From contig CAVXVZ010000003.1 of the NCBI GenBank assembly GCA_963765375.1, positions 372,001-436,000 on the forward strand: 64,000 nt of DNA, read 5' to 3'. Below, in pieces: positions 42,904-51,592 of the stretch. A program made the translations under genes and the position numbers. The DNA comes from Roseiarcus sp963765375. GTDB lineage: Bacteria > Pseudomonadota > Alphaproteobacteria > Rhizobiales > Beijerinckiaceae. The notes beneath the pieces were generated by a model. That model did not search any database. It had not been told where the DNA came from and was given only the letters and a program-made list of their open reading frames with translations. The number at the start of each line of letters is the position of its first letter. Within the stretch, counting starts at the first letter, position 1.

Positions 42904-43465
42904 GAGGGAATGAGCTCGCGATGGCGCAGAATTATCCGACCGTCCAGGGCATTGCAATCTGCATCGCGAATGCGTCGTCAGGCGATTGGGATCGGCGGAA
43001 AGGAAGTGGAGGCTTCTGTTGCCAGGCGCCTCCGGACCCCGCCTAGAAGTGCAAACCCCTAGGACTTGATTCCCAGTACCAGCGCTGCATTACGCAGCGA
43101 GGGCCACCGGAGCATAGTTGTCATTCGCAACTATAGGTTTGACCCGATAACGGCGGTATCATGCCGAGCAAAAGATCACCCTTTGGGTCCCCCGTCGAAC
43201 CTATTTCGCCCCCGCCGAAACCCGCTCCTCGGAAGCGGGCTTGGGTGGAGGCGCCGGGTACCGCCCCCGGGTCCGAAAGACTTATTCCGATGCCCATTTA
43301 TCGCCATAGCCGGCCTCGCGGACGGCGACCCGAATATAGGGACCGGCAGGCTGCGAGGGAAGGGGCGCCCGCGTCGCTCTTGTCAGGCGACGGAAAGTCC
43401 GCACAATATGTGTAGGCAGGGACCTTCCCGGGGCTCGAACACCCGGCAGGCTTGGGAGAAAGCAT
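42904..43465. other. 562-base gene-free region with three hairpins; possible small RNA
   Basis: No protein frame with a ribosome site is seen between sspB and the protease gene. Three stem-loops lie within 160 bases: CGCTGC/GCAGCG (43083-43099), ATAGTTG/CAACTAT (43114-43134) and CCCGCT/AGCGGG (43221-43239). Segments such as CCTAGAAGTGCAAACCCCTA (43043-43062) look conserved rather than random, but I cannot name an RNA family. A T-arm-like CTCGAACACCCGG at about 43434 does not fold as tRNA. Confidence 0.4.
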
Positions 43466-44275
43466 ATGAGCATTTGTCGCTGGCTTGTCGGATTGGCCAT
43501 CGCCGTCGCCTTCAGCACGATGGCGGCGGCTGAGGACAAAGAACCGCCGATGATTGCGGGAAATCCAGCCGTCGCGCCGCTCAAATGGGTGGGGCTGCTG
43601 ATGTTCCAGAACGCCAAGGGCGAGACGTTCTCGTGCACGGCTCAATTCATCGCGCCGAGAGTCCTGCTCACGGCGGCCCATTGCGTGCGCGACAACCAGA
43701 CAGGGGAATGGTACGACACGAACAAGATGTACTTCTTCCTGCAGTATCAAAATGACAACGCTTCCGACATTTACAAGGTGATTTGCACCGGAAGTTTGGC
43801 CGGCTACGCGCCAAAACTTGCCGCTGACGCGACAGACGACCAAAAGGAACAGGCGTTTGAGGACGCGATGCAGTACGACTATGCGATGATACTGGTGAAT
43901 CACGATAGCATAACGGGCCACATGAAAGTGGATACAGAATGGCTCGGGAGACATCCCATGGCGGTGCAGATCGGCTATCCCGGAGCCATTGAAGGTGGAA
44001 TGATCATCCAACGGGATCCTGGCGTGCTGGCGCTCTCGCTATCCCGGCCGAACGAAGTCATTCTCATGCACGCGAACCCCAACATGACTCAGGGCACCAG
44101 CGGAGGAGCGTGGATAGCCAATTTCACCAACGGCGAAAGCCAGGGCAATAATGTCATCGTTGGCGTCACATCATTCGGCAATCCAAGTTGGCCGGGCATC
44201 ACATTTGGCCCTTACTTTCGACAAGATACTTATGGAAGTCTGTTCGACTACGTGTCCAAGGGGTGTCCGAAATAG
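43466..44275 (+). CDS. Secreted trypsin-like serine protease
   Basis: A 269-residue protein with a Sec signal peptide (ICRWLVGLAIAVAFSTMAAA, cleavage near residue 22) and a chymotrypsin-fold domain. The catalytic triad is His72 in LLTAAHCVRD, Asp138 in QYDYAMILVNHD and Ser212 in TQGTSGGAWIANF. Cys57 and Cys73 can form the disulphide beside His. It resembles V8/glutamyl-endopeptidase-like secreted proteases of bacteria. GGGAGAAAG precedes the ATG. A small secreted protein gene follows 46 bases downstream and may be co-transcribed. The substrate is unknown. Confidence 0.88.
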   Translation: MSICRWLVGLAIAVAFSTMAAAEDKEPPMIAGNPAVAPLKWVGLLMFQNAKGETFSCTAQFIAPRVLLTAAHCVRDNQTGEWYDTNKMYFFLQYQNDNASDIYKVICTGSLAGYAPKLAADATDDQKEQAFEDAMQYDYAMILVNHDSITGHMKVDTEWLGRHPMAVQIGYPGAIEGGMIIQRDPGVLALSLSRPNEVILMHANPNMTQGTSGGAWIANFTNGESQGNNVIVGVTSFGNPSWPGITFGPYFRQDTYGSLFDYVSKGCPK

Positions 44276-44321
44276 CCCCCGCCGGCCTGAAGGTTGGCGT
44301 CAGTCCTACGGAGAAAGTCTC

Positions 44322-44552
44322 ATGCGCGGTTTGTCGGTTTGCTTGGGGGTTGCGTTGACAAGTGCGTTTGCGGTTTCGGCCCACGCCGAGACCCGTTCCG
44401 TCTCTTGGCAGGGCCAGGCCATCGAGGCCAGCATCGCCGAGCCAACCCGCGACCTCGGCCCGTCGCGAGACGAACTGATGAAGATGGCGCATGACGCCAA
44501 GCCCGCGTTGCCCACTCGCGCCTTCCCCGGTCCAAGTCAGACCCCCAAGTAA
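44322..44552 (+). CDS. Small secreted protein of unknown function
   Basis: A 76-residue protein with a signal peptide (MRGLSVCLGVALTSAFAVSA, cleavage after AHA near residue 22) and a short polar mature part (SVSWQGQAIEASIAEPTRDL, then DELMKMAHDAKPALP). GGAG lies about nine bases before the ATG at 44322. No family is recognised. It lies 46 bases after the protease gene in the same direction, so the two could act together, for instance as protease and prodomain-like partner; that is only a suggestion. Confidence 0.6.
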   Translation: MRGLSVCLGVALTSAFAVSAHAETRSVSWQGQAIEASIAEPTRDLGPSRDELMKMAHDAKPALPTRAFPGPSQTPK

Positions 44553-44606
44553 TCCGGAAGCTTCCGAGCGGCGAGGCGGTCCGACGACGAAGCCGCCTAT
44601 CGCGTC

Positions 44607-45437
44607 TTAGCGAGCGGGTGATTCGCCCGCCGGCTTTTGCGCCGCCCGGAACGCCTCGGCGAACGCGGCGAGCTCCTTCTCGTCGATGTCGCTGACCGCG
44701 ACGTAGCTCAAGTTCGCGTCGGACCAGCGGGCGACGTGAAAGCCGTCGATGGTCTCGATCTTGGCCCCGTCGCGCGCGCCGGCCACCGGCGCCGGAAGCT
44801 CCGTGACAGCGATGAGATGTTCGCGCTTGCGATAGACGAGCGTCGGCGCTGGGACGCGATCGACGACGGCGATGCGCCCGCCTTCAAGCGCAAACCCCTC
44901 CTCGGCGAGGTCGGCGATTTGGGCGCTGACCGTCGCATGTGCGGCGAGCCACGGCTTGACCGTGTGGCGGTCGGACGAAGCGACGTCGAACGGCTGGCCG
45001 GCGATTTCAGCGCGAGCGAAATCGGCGACCAGGCGCTCAGCCACGGCGTCGGAAGGTGAAGCCGTGCGCAGCGACGTAAGCCCAACGCCGAGCGCAAACC
45101 CAAGGACAGCGAAGGAGGCGGCCATCGCCAGCGCGCGGCTGTCGAGCCACGTCCGCCGCCGAAGCGGAACGACAGTCGTGGGCGCGGCGGCCGTCTCAGG
45201 CGGCGGAGTCGACGCAGCCAGCGCCGCAGTGCGGTCGGCGAGCGTTTGCGGCGCCGCTTCGCGCGGCGCGTGACGGCGAACCGCGTCGCGCAGCGCCGCA
45301 AGGCGGCGGTACTCGGTGGCCAGCGCCGGGTCGTCGCGCATCTCGCGCTCGAGCTCGACCGAGCCCATGGCGTCGAGTTCGCCGTCCAGGGCGGCGTTGA
45401 GCCTGAGAAGCCGCTCGCTCATCTCCCGGTCGGTCAT
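44607..45437 (-). CDS. Anti-sigma factor, membrane-anchored
   Basis: A 276-residue anti-sigma factor. The N-terminal 60 residues (ERLLRLNAALDGELDAMGSV, AALRDAVRRHAP) are the helical sigma-binding region of ChrR/RsiW-like proteins, here without the zinc His-Cys-Cys motif. One membrane helix lies at about 103-122 (ALAMAASFAVLGFALGVGL), and the remaining 150 residues are periplasmic and may sense a signal (LVYRKREHLIAVTELPAP, GFHVARWSDANLSYVAVSD). The start overlaps the sigma-factor stop by four bases, so the two are translationally coupled. Confidence 0.85.
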   Translation of the reverse strand: MTDREMSERLLRLNAALDGELDAMGSVELEREMRDDPALATEYRRLAALRDAVRRHAPREAAPQTLADRTAALAASTPPPETAAAPTTVVPLRRRTWLDSRALAMAASFAVLGFALGVGLTSLRTASPSDAVAERLVADFARAEIAGQPFDVASSDRHTVKPWLAAHATVSAQIADLAEEGFALEGGRIAVVDRVPAPTLVYRKREHLIAVTELPAPVAGARDGAKIETIDGFHVARWSDANLSYVAVSDIDEKELAAFAEAFRAAQKPAGESPAR

Positions 45438-46021
45438 GCCTCGGCCCTCAAGCCCTTGGCGAGCATGGCGCGGGCGCGCGCCAGCCGCGACATCACCGTG
45501 CCGACCGGCGTTTCGGTCGCCTCCGCAATTTCGCGATAGGAAAGGCCGTTGACGTCGCGCATCACCAGCGTTTCGAGAAACGGCGAGGGAAGGCCGGCGA
45601 TCGCCTGACGCAGACGCTCGCCGTCTTCATGGGCGATGAGCTCCTGCTCGGGATTGGGCGCGGCGTCGTCGCCCTGACGCAAATCGAGCGCGTCCAGGTC
45701 GGCTAGGTCGCCGGCGTAAGCCACGGTCTTGCGCCGATTACGAGCCATGAAGGTCATGGCGGCGTTGCGAACGATGGCGAGAAACCACGGTTTCGGTCGA
45801 TCGACCGAGACGGTGGAGAGAGCCTGAAGCGCGCGCAGCGCGGCGTCTTGCACAATGTCCTCGGCGTCGGTTGGGCTCTGCGACAGCCATTTGGCGAGTG
45901 AGTACGCGTCATCGAGCAGCGGCGGCACGATTTCGCGAAAGCGCCGCTCGGCGATTGGGCTGTTCAACCGGGGCGCCCCGCCGGAGGGCGCCTTATTTGG
46001 CGCGCTCCTTGAGGTAAGCAA
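45434..46021 (-). CDS. ECF-type RNA polymerase sigma factor
   Basis: A sigma-70 family protein of up to 195 residues. Region 2 includes AYSLAKWLSQSPTDAEDIVQ and DAALRALQALSTVSVDRPKPWFLAI written across the -10 recognition helix; region 4 ends with LVMRDVNGLSYREIAEATET and PVGTVMSRLARARAML, the -35 recognition HTH. It directs transcription of an extracytoplasmic-stress regulon and is probably held by the coupled anti-sigma factor. The ATG at 46021 overlaps the cytochrome c 3' end by 29 bases; a TTG a few codons before LNSPIAERRF is an alternative start. Confidence 0.9.
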   Translation of the reverse strand: MLTSRSAPNKAPSGGAPRLNSPIAERRFREIVPPLLDDAYSLAKWLSQSPTDAEDIVQDAALRALQALSTVSVDRPKPWFLAIVRNAAMTFMARNRRKTVAYAGDLADLDALDLRQGDDAAPNPEQELIAHEDGERLRQAIAGLPSPFLETLVMRDVNGLSYREIAEATETPVGTVMSRLARARAMLAKGLRAEA

Positions 46022-46379
46022 TCACATCGGCCCTGTCCTGCGGGTTGTCCAGGTGAAAGAACATCTTGGCGCCGGGCGCGACAGCCTGAGGGTCGGTCAG
46101 CCACTTGTCGAGCGTCTCCTCGTTCCAGACAATATTCGCCGATTTGAGCGCATCCGAATAGTCGTAGTCGGGCAGGGAGGCGGCCTTGCGCCCGAACACG
46201 CCGCGATGACGCGGCCCGACGTCGTTCTTGTCGAGCGAATGGCAGTCCTGGCAGGCTTCGTACAGCGTCTCGCCGCGAGCCGCGTCGCCGGCAGGGCCGG
46301 CCCACGCGGTCTTGGCGAGCGCCGCGGAGATCGCGCAAGCGAGGACCACGGCGGCGGCGTATTTCTCCTGTCTGCGCAA
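45993..46379 (-). CDS. Small class I cytochrome c, exported
   Basis: A mono-haem cytochrome c. A signal peptide (YAAAVVLACAISAALAKTAW, cleavage near AWA) leads to the haem site CQDCH in LYEACQDCHSLDKNDVGP and the methionine ligand in PGAKMFFHLDNPQDRADVIA, the pattern of cytochrome c2/c550-like carriers. The frame is open to 46535, but that part crosses an inverted repeat and looks non-coding; a TTG at 46379 gives a normal signal peptide, and a GTG 12 codons later is also possible, so the start is uncertain. It lies between the metallophosphoesterase and sigma genes on one strand. Confidence 0.8.
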   Translation of the reverse strand: MRRQEKYAAAVVLACAISAALAKTAWAGPAGDAARGETLYEACQDCHSLDKNDVGPRHRGVFGRKAASLPDYDYSDALKSANIVWNEETLDKWLTDPQAVAPGAKMFFHLDNPQDRADVIAYLKERAK

Positions 46380-46447
46380 ATGCGCGTCAAAGGGCTGTTC
46401 ATCCCGCGCGCCAGCGCGGGATATTGCGCGAGGGTGAGTTGAAAGGT

Positions 46448-46510
46448 CCCTCTCCTGCGACGGGTGCGGTGGGAGGACGCCCGTCTTTCGACGGACTTCG
46501 CGGGAGAGGG
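46448..46510. repeat. Long inverted repeat of the CCCTCTCCyGCGA type
   Basis: CCCTCTCCTGCGA at 46448-46460 pairs with TCGCGGGAGAGGG at 46498-46510, 12 of 13 pairs Watson-Crick and one G-T. The interior contains a second pairing (ACGCCCGTC with GACGG-like segments). Elements with these arms are dispersed in many high-GC alphaproteobacteria between genes. It could form a terminator or processing hairpin for the metallophosphoesterase transcript. Confidence 0.55.
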
Positions 46511-46545
46511 GTTCGGGCCAGCGAAACAGTTTCATTGTCGTAGCT

Positions 46546-47475
46546 TCACGAAAGATCCGAGTCGGTCACAGCGAGCGTCGCGGGGGAGGGCGAATAGGCG
46601 ACCTCCCGCACGCCGAGCCATTTGCGCAACTCGCCCGCCGGAACGAGCTTCGGGCCCGGCGCGGGAGCGGTCCCCGGCGCGGGCTGCGGAAACGCAGTCG
46701 AACGGGCGGTGTGGAAGGTCACGTTCCCTTCGACCTTCTGCATCAATTGATGGATGTGGCCGTTGAGTACGGTCACCGAGCCGAAGCGGGCGAGATAGCC
46801 AAGCGCCTGCGCCGAGTCCTCGGTGCCCCAGCCCCATTCGGGCGCGATCATCCACAGCGGGATGTGGGCGAAGAGGACGATCGGGGTGGAGGCCGATTTG
46901 TCCTTCAGATCGTCTTCGAGCCAGGCGAGCTGGGCCGCGCCGAGCGAGCCGAGGCCGTTCTTTTTGAGGTCGACGACATTGTTGAGCGACACGAAATGCA
47001 CGCCGCCCTGGTCGAAGGAATACCAGCCGCCGCCCGCCCCCTTGCCGAAGCGCTCTAGGTAAGCGGCCTCGGCCTTGGGATCGAGGATGTCATGCTCGCC
47101 GGGCGCGTAATGAACGTCGAGCTTCGTCCGGCCGATGAGCTGAAGAGCATCGTCGAACTCCTGCGGCTTGGCCGAATGGCTGACGTCGCCAGTGTGGATG
47201 ATGAAGGAGGGTTTGTCCGGCATTGCCAGAACCTTGTCGATCGCGGCGCTCAAGGTGGCGCGGGCGTCGGGATTGGCGGGCTTCTCGAAGCCGATGTGAC
47301 TGTCGGACATCTGGACGAAGGAAAAGCCCTCCTCCGCTGCTTTCGCCGAGCCGATCAGCTGCGACGACGGCACGCCGCCGGCGACCGTCCAGACAACGCC
47401 GGTCCCGGCCCACAACATGCATTTCAGGGTCTGCCGACGGTCGAACCCGCGGTCGCGTTCGTATGTCATCTCCAT
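46546..47475 (-). CDS. Tat-exported metallophosphoesterase
   Basis: A 309-residue calcineurin-like phosphoesterase. The N-terminus has a twin-arginine signal (FDRRQTLKCMLWAGTGVVW). Metal sites are SFVQMSDSHIGF (Asp, His), IIHTGDVSH (Asp), APGEHDIL (Glu in place of the usual Asn of GNHD), VLFAHIPLW (His) and LNGHIHQLM (His-x-His). It is therefore a periplasmic phosphohydrolase of unknown substrate. The APGEHD variation of GNHD recurs in this exported subgroup. It is the first gene of the run with cytochrome c, sigma and anti-sigma, which suggests a link to envelope or redox stress. Confidence 0.87.
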   Translation of the reverse strand: MEMTYERDRGFDRRQTLKCMLWAGTGVVWTVAGGVPSSQLIGSAKAAEEGFSFVQMSDSHIGFEKPANPDARATLSAAIDKVLAMPDKPSFIIHTGDVSHSAKPQEFDDALQLIGRTKLDVHYAPGEHDILDPKAEAAYLERFGKGAGGGWYSFDQGGVHFVSLNNVVDLKKNGLGSLGAAQLAWLEDDLKDKSASTPIVLFAHIPLWMIAPEWGWGTEDSAQALGYLARFGSVTVLNGHIHQLMQKVEGNVTFHTARSTAFPQPAPGTAPAPGPKLVPAGELRKWLGVREVAYSPSPATLAVTDSDLS

Positions 47476-47618
47476 CTCCTCAATCGGCGAAAAGCGCCGT
47501 TCAATGAGGAGACTCGGGGGAGTTGAGGTTTATTCCCGGCTCACGGAAAAATTTCCAAACCGCCGCTTACCGGCGTAGGCCGTGTTCCGAACCCAGCCCC
47601 GCCGCAGCCGACCGCAAT

Positions 47619-48080
47619 CTACTGCACATCCAATATGATGGCTTCGCGGCCAGCGATCATGACCGCCTCCCCTGGCCCATGCGACAGAACCGCCTGGGCG
47701 AGCGGCGACACGTAGGAGACCGTCCCGTGCGAGGGATCGGCTTCATCTTCGCCGACGATCCTGAAGCTCTGCTCGCGGCCGTCGTCACGGCGCAGGGCGA
47801 CGGTCATGCCGAAGGCGGCCTTGCTCTTGTCGGCCGGAGGCTTGACGACCTCCGCGCTCGCGACCCGCGCTTTCCAATAACGGATTTCGCGCGAGGCCGC
47901 CGCCACGGCTTCTCTGTCGCCCTCGTCCGTCGCCGCGCGGTGGGCGGCCTCGAAGCGGGCAAGAGCCTCTCTTATTGCGGAGATCCCTACCTCCGTCACC
48001 AGATTGCGGTGCGACGATATCGGCCGGTCGGGAAGTTCGACCGTGTCATTCTCGGATTCCTTGACGAAAGCGCGGCTCAT
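47619..48080 (-). CDS. GreA/GreB-type transcription elongation factor family protein
   Basis: A 153-residue protein. The N-terminus MSRAFVKESENDTVELPDRP and ISSHRNLVTEVGI is the GreB-like variant common in Rhizobiales, followed by a helical stretch (about 36-80) and the FKBP-like C-terminal domain with GMTVALRRDDGREQSFRIVG, DPSHGTVSYVSPLAQAVLSH and GEAVMIAGREAIILDV. The coil is shorter than in canonical GreA, so its acidic tip may be altered. The family binds RNA polymerase through the C-terminal domain and helps restart stalled complexes. It is monocistronic. Confidence 0.85.
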   Translation of the reverse strand: MSRAFVKESENDTVELPDRPISSHRNLVTEVGISAIREALARFEAAHRAATDEGDREAVAAASREIRYWKARVASAEVVKPPADKSKAAFGMTVALRRDDGREQSFRIVGEDEADPSHGTVSYVSPLAQAVLSHGPGEAVMIAGREAIILDVQ

Positions 48081-48174
48081 TTGGGCTGGCCTCTCTTATG
48101 GGAGGCTGAGGGAAGCGAGGACTTTAGCACCCCTCGCCTGATGCCTGCTATCTCTGATGAATTCCGGCAGTGCG

Positions 48175-48540
48175 TCAGTTTGAATTTTCCTTCTTTGGAG
48201 GCAGGCTGTTATACAGGTCGATAACTGCCAGACCGTATTGAGCCAACGGGTGGGAATCGCAAAACGATCTAATGCGAACCTTTTGGGCGCTCATATCTGC
48301 CGAGGTTCCTCCCAAATTTCGATCAACGCCATTTTGAACCGCAGATGCCATATTCAGACCGCTCATAAAGCCCTGCGCCCAAGTGAAATAGATGTCTTCA
48401 GCCATCGACGGATTGCTCGCATAGAGCTTCGCAAACTCGGCGCATGAGTGCATCCCAACTCCGTATCCTTGAGCACTTGCGACGCGCGCGAGAGTCGCTG
48501 TGAAGGCAATTGCGGCCAAGAAAGAAACCCAGCACTTCAT
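48175..48540 (-). CDS. Small exported protein, alphaproteobacterial hypothetical family
   Basis: A 121-residue protein with a signal peptide (WVSFLAAIAFTATLARVASA, cleavage near residue 23). The mature part contains SCAEFAKLYASNPSMAEDIY and FTWAQGFMSGLNMAS, then SFCDSHPLAQYGLAVIDLYN; the two Cys probably form a disulphide. This Cys-Tyr-WAQGFxSGxN pattern recurs in short periplasmic proteins of unknown function, with a distant resemblance to Rap1a/HdeA-like helical proteins. The ATG at 48540 gives the signal peptide; the longer frame to 48708 is rejected. It appears monocistronic. Confidence 0.7.
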   Translation of the reverse strand: MKCWVSFLAAIAFTATLARVASAQGYGVGMHSCAEFAKLYASNPSMAEDIYFTWAQGFMSGLNMASAVQNGVDRNLGGTSADMSAQKVRIRSFCDSHPLAQYGLAVIDLYNSLPPKKENSN

Positions 48541-48797
48541 GGTCCGTCTTTCACGCCGATGCGGTATAGGCGCTATCCTGCCGTCATTTTGCCGGTGCCG
48601 GCGCGCGAGCGCAAGGCGTTCGTGACCCGCCGAAGGCCAACCACCTAACAGGCTGATTTGGCAGGTCTTTCTTGCGCCCGTTCGAGGCCGCCGTGAGCCG
48701 CGTCGCACATTTGTCCTTGCGTTTTTCAGAATCTGTGGTATATCATTGTGTTTTCCGATAGGTCGGCGGCGTCTGGCCGCCGCGCAAGGAGCATTGA

Positions 48798-49370
48798 ATG
48801 GTTGACGATATCGAGCCCGCCCCCAAGGGCCGCCGGATCAGCGCGCATACGATGGGGTTGAGGCGGCGGCGGATTTTCGCCCGGCTCCGCGAGGGCCAGA
48901 GCTACGATGAAATTGCCGAAGAGGAGGGTCTGAGCGTGACCCGCATCCGCCAGATCGTTTCCGAGGTGCTTAAGAAGCGGGCGGTCGATAGCGGCTCCGA
49001 ACTGGCGAAGCTCCAGCTTGAGCGGCTCGGGCCGGTCATGCAGCTCGCCTCCGACGCGATCGCGGCGGGCGATGTCTCCGCGATCCCGGCCTATCTCAAG
49101 GTTCTCGACAAGTTCGACCGCTACCAGGCGGTCGCGGGAACTCAACAGGCCTATGACGACGAGGCGCGCAAGAAGCTGTTCGACAAGCTCAACCGAGTCG
49201 CCGCCAACCTCGGCGTCGACGAGGAATTTGAGGAAGTGCGGCGCGAGATTCGGGCTCGGAAGGAGGCGGCGGCTGCGGCGGCGACGGTTATTGAACCGGG
49301 CGGGCAAGACGCGGCTGTTGAGCCGCCGGGGGAGGAAAGAAAATGGTTCGAATCGGGCGCAACCTCCTGA
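48798..49370 (+). CDS. Helix-turn-helix protein with sigma-70 region 4-like domain
   Basis: A 190-residue protein. Residues 20-60 (RLREGQSYDEIAEEEGLSVT, RIRQIVSEVLKKRAVD) form a region-4-like HTH. Residues 60-140 are helical (LERLGPVMQLASDAIAAGDV, AIPAYLKVLDKFDRYQAVAG), and the tail is Ala/Glu-rich. The layout resembles phage terminase small subunits or small transposon regulators, but no packaging genes are near. AAGGAG lies seven bases before the ATG, and a GGCGGC/GCCGCC hairpin (48765-48781) sits just before that site, where it could limit translation. The upstream region is AT-rich. Origin from a mobile element is possible, not shown. Confidence 0.6.
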   Translation: MVDDIEPAPKGRRISAHTMGLRRRRIFARLREGQSYDEIAEEEGLSVTRIRQIVSEVLKKRAVDSGSELAKLQLERLGPVMQLASDAIAAGDVSAIPAYLKVLDKFDRYQAVAGTQQAYDDEARKKLFDKLNRVAANLGVDEEFEEVRREIRARKEAAAAAATVIEPGGQDAAVEPPGEERKWFESGATS

Positions 49371-49465
49371 AAAGTCCCGATTCCAAAAAACAAAAAAAAG
49401 CAAAGAACAGCCGTTTCGTTTTCGTGCGTTTTCGCTGGTTTTCGAAGGCGCACGCTCAAAACGGC

Positions 49466-51064
49466 CTATTGCGCCGGAACGCCGACCTTCAGCAGCCGAT
49501 AGGTGATCGCGTCGACGAGCGCCTGGAACGAGGCGTCGATGATGTTGCCCGAGACGCCGACCGTCGACCACGTGTCCCCGTTTCCGTCGCCGAATTCGAT
49601 CAGGACGCGGGTCACCGCGTCGGTGCCGCCCTGGAACACCCGCACCCGATAATCGCGCAGCTCGAGGTCCTCGATATATTTCTGATAAGCCCCGAGGTCC
49701 TTGCGCAGCGCGAGATCGAGCGCGTTGACCGGCCCGTTGCCTTCGGCGGCCGAGATGAGCCGCTCCTCGCCGATGCGGATCTTCACCACCGCCTGCGAAG
49801 CCGAATAGGTGACGCCGGGTGCGACGAGCTTGCGCTCGACCCCGACATGGAAGCTCTCGACCGCGAAGAACTCGGGCACGCCGCCGAGAACCCCGCGCGC
49901 CAAGAGCTCGAACGACGCGTCGGACGCCTCATAGGCGAAGCCTTGCGCCTCGCGCGCCTTGACTTCGTCGAGCAGGCGGCCCAGGCGCGGATCGGCCGGG
50001 TCCGCTTCGACCCCCAGCCGATTGAGCTCGGCCAGCAGGTTCGAGCGCCCCGCCTGATCGGAAACCAGCACGGCGCGCGTATTCCCGACACTCTCGGGCG
50101 GGACATGCTCGTAGGTGCGCGGGTCCTTGGCGAGGGCGGACGCGTGAATGCCGGCCTTGGTGGCGAAGGCCGACGCGCCGACGTAAGGCGCGTAACGGTT
50201 CGGCGAGCGGTTGAGCATTTCGTCGAAGGCGCGCGAGACGTGGGTGAGCTGGCGCAGCGCTTCCGGGGTGACGCCGGTCTCGAAACGCTCGGCCAATTCG
50301 GGCTTCAAAGCCAGCGTCGGGATCAGGGTCACGAGATTGGCGTTGCCGCATCGCTCGCCGAGGCCGTTCAGTGTCCCTTGCACCTGGCGCGCGCCGGCGC
50401 GGACCGCGGCGAGCGAGTTGGCGACCGCGTTGCCGGTGTCGTTGTGGGCGTGGATGCCGAGATTGTCGCCGGGAATGACGCGCGCGACTTCGCCGACAAT
50501 GCGTTCGACCTCATGCGGAAGCGTTCCGCCGTTGGTGTCGCACAGCACCGCCCAGCGTGCGCCGGCGGAGATGGCCGTTTTCGCGCAGAGAAGCGCATAT
50601 TTCGGATCGGCCTTGTAGCCGTCGAAAAAATGCTCGCAATCGACCATCGCCTCGCGCCCCGAGGCGACCGCCGCCCTCACGCTGTCGGCTATACTTTCAA
50701 GGTTCTCTTCGAGCGTGCAGCCGAGCGCGACGTGGACGTGATAGTCCCACGTCTTTGCGACATAGACGATCGCGTCGGCGTCGGCGGCGAGAAGCCCTCC
50801 GAGCCCCGGATCGTTGGAAGCCGAGCGGCCCGGCCGCTTGGTCATGCCGAAAGCGCAGAAGCGGGCGTTCTTGGTCGGCTTCCGCCTGAAGAATTCGGTG
50901 TCGAGCGGGTTTGCCCCCGGATAGCCGCCCTCGACATAGTCGACCCCGAGCCGGTCGAGCATCGCAGCGATATGGCGCTTGTCGTCGAGCGAGAAATCGA
51001 CGCCGGTCGTGAGCGCGCCGTCGCGCATCGTCGTGTCGAACAGATAGAGGCGTTCTTTGGCCAT
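49466..51064 (-). CDS. cimA: Citramalate synthase
   Basis: A 532-residue enzyme of the LeuA/CimA family that joins pyruvate and acetyl-CoA to (R)-citramalate for isoleucine synthesis. The catalytic barrel has LYLFDTTMRDGALTTGVDFS (Arg-Asp of the active site), YVEGGYPGANPLDTEFF, LGIHAHNDTGNAVANSLAAV (metal His-x-His) and GTLNGLGERCGNANLVTLIP. The C-terminal regulatory domain (about 390-532) has GNGPVNALDLALRKDLG and GGTDAVTRVLIEFGDGNGDT, where isoleucine or leucine usually binds for feedback control. The gene lies 12 bases after the GNAT gene and in line with cysS. Confidence 0.92.
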   Translation of the reverse strand: MAKERLYLFDTTMRDGALTTGVDFSLDDKRHIAAMLDRLGVDYVEGGYPGANPLDTEFFRRKPTKNARFCAFGMTKRPGRSASNDPGLGGLLAADADAIVYVAKTWDYHVHVALGCTLEENLESIADSVRAAVASGREAMVDCEHFFDGYKADPKYALLCAKTAISAGARWAVLCDTNGGTLPHEVERIVGEVARVIPGDNLGIHAHNDTGNAVANSLAAVRAGARQVQGTLNGLGERCGNANLVTLIPTLALKPELAERFETGVTPEALRQLTHVSRAFDEMLNRSPNRYAPYVGASAFATKAGIHASALAKDPRTYEHVPPESVGNTRAVLVSDQAGRSNLLAELNRLGVEADPADPRLGRLLDEVKAREAQGFAYEASDASFELLARGVLGGVPEFFAVESFHVGVERKLVAPGVTYSASQAVVKIRIGEERLISAAEGNGPVNALDLALRKDLGAYQKYIEDLELRDYRVRVFQGGTDAVTRVLIEFGDGNGDTWSTVGVSGNIIDASFQALVDAITYRLLKVGVPAQ

Positions 51065-51076
51065 GGAGCTTGCTCG

Positions 51077-51592
51077 TCAATGCCGGGTCGGGGGCGCGGG
51101 ATCGGGCCCGAGGGTCTTGGTCATGGTGGTGTTGGCGAGCCATTGATCGTCCTTGCGGACGAGATTGCGCCTTTGCGCGACGAAGCCCAGGCTTTCGAAC
51201 AGGGGCTTTGCGACCTCGCTCGCTTCGGTGGTCAGGCGCCTTGCGCCGCGCGCCTTACCGAGCTTCGTCAACGCTTCGATCAGCGTCCGGCCGACGCCCT
51301 GGCGGGCGAATTCGGGAGCGACAAAGAGCATGTCGATTTCCTCTCCGCCCTTGAGGCTGGCGAAGCCGGCGATTTGCTGGTCGATCACGGCGAGCAGGGT
51401 CAACGCGGCCGAAAGCCGGGCGCCGAAAGCCCCTTCGTCGTCGGCCCTGGACGCCCACGCTTCGCGCTGTTCGGCGTCGTAATCCTCGGCCGCCAGCTCC
51501 TCGATGCTGGCGCGAAAAATCTCGGCGCAGCGCCGGGCGTCGGCGGGGAGGTAGGGGCGCAGGGCGACGGCGCTCATCGCTTCGGCTCCCAA
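51077..51592 (-). CDS. GNAT family N-acetyltransferase
   Basis: A 171-residue acetyltransferase. The fold is seen in VALRPYLPADARRCAEIFRA, LLAVIDQQIAGFASLKGGEE, IDMLFVAPEFARQGVGRTLI (the acetyl-CoA pyrophosphate loop QGVG) and ESLGFVAQRRNLVRKDDQWL. PEFARQGVGR matches the YafP/ElaA-like branch. The substrate is unknown. It overlaps the cysS 3' end by 19 bases and precedes cimA by 12, so the three form one transcription unit. Confidence 0.86.
   Translation of the reverse strand: MGAEAMSAVALRPYLPADARRCAEIFRASIEELAAEDYDAEQREAWASRADDEGAFGARLSAALTLLAVIDQQIAGFASLKGGEEIDMLFVAPEFARQGVGRTLIEALTKLGKARGARRLTTEASEVAKPLFESLGFVAQRRNLVRKDDQWLANTTMTKTLGPDPAPPTRH

Noticed and set aside
43425..43450. T-arm-like sequence suggesting a tRNA or tmRNA
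   Set aside because: The loop is nine bases instead of seven and no acceptor, D or anticodon arms can be folded around it.
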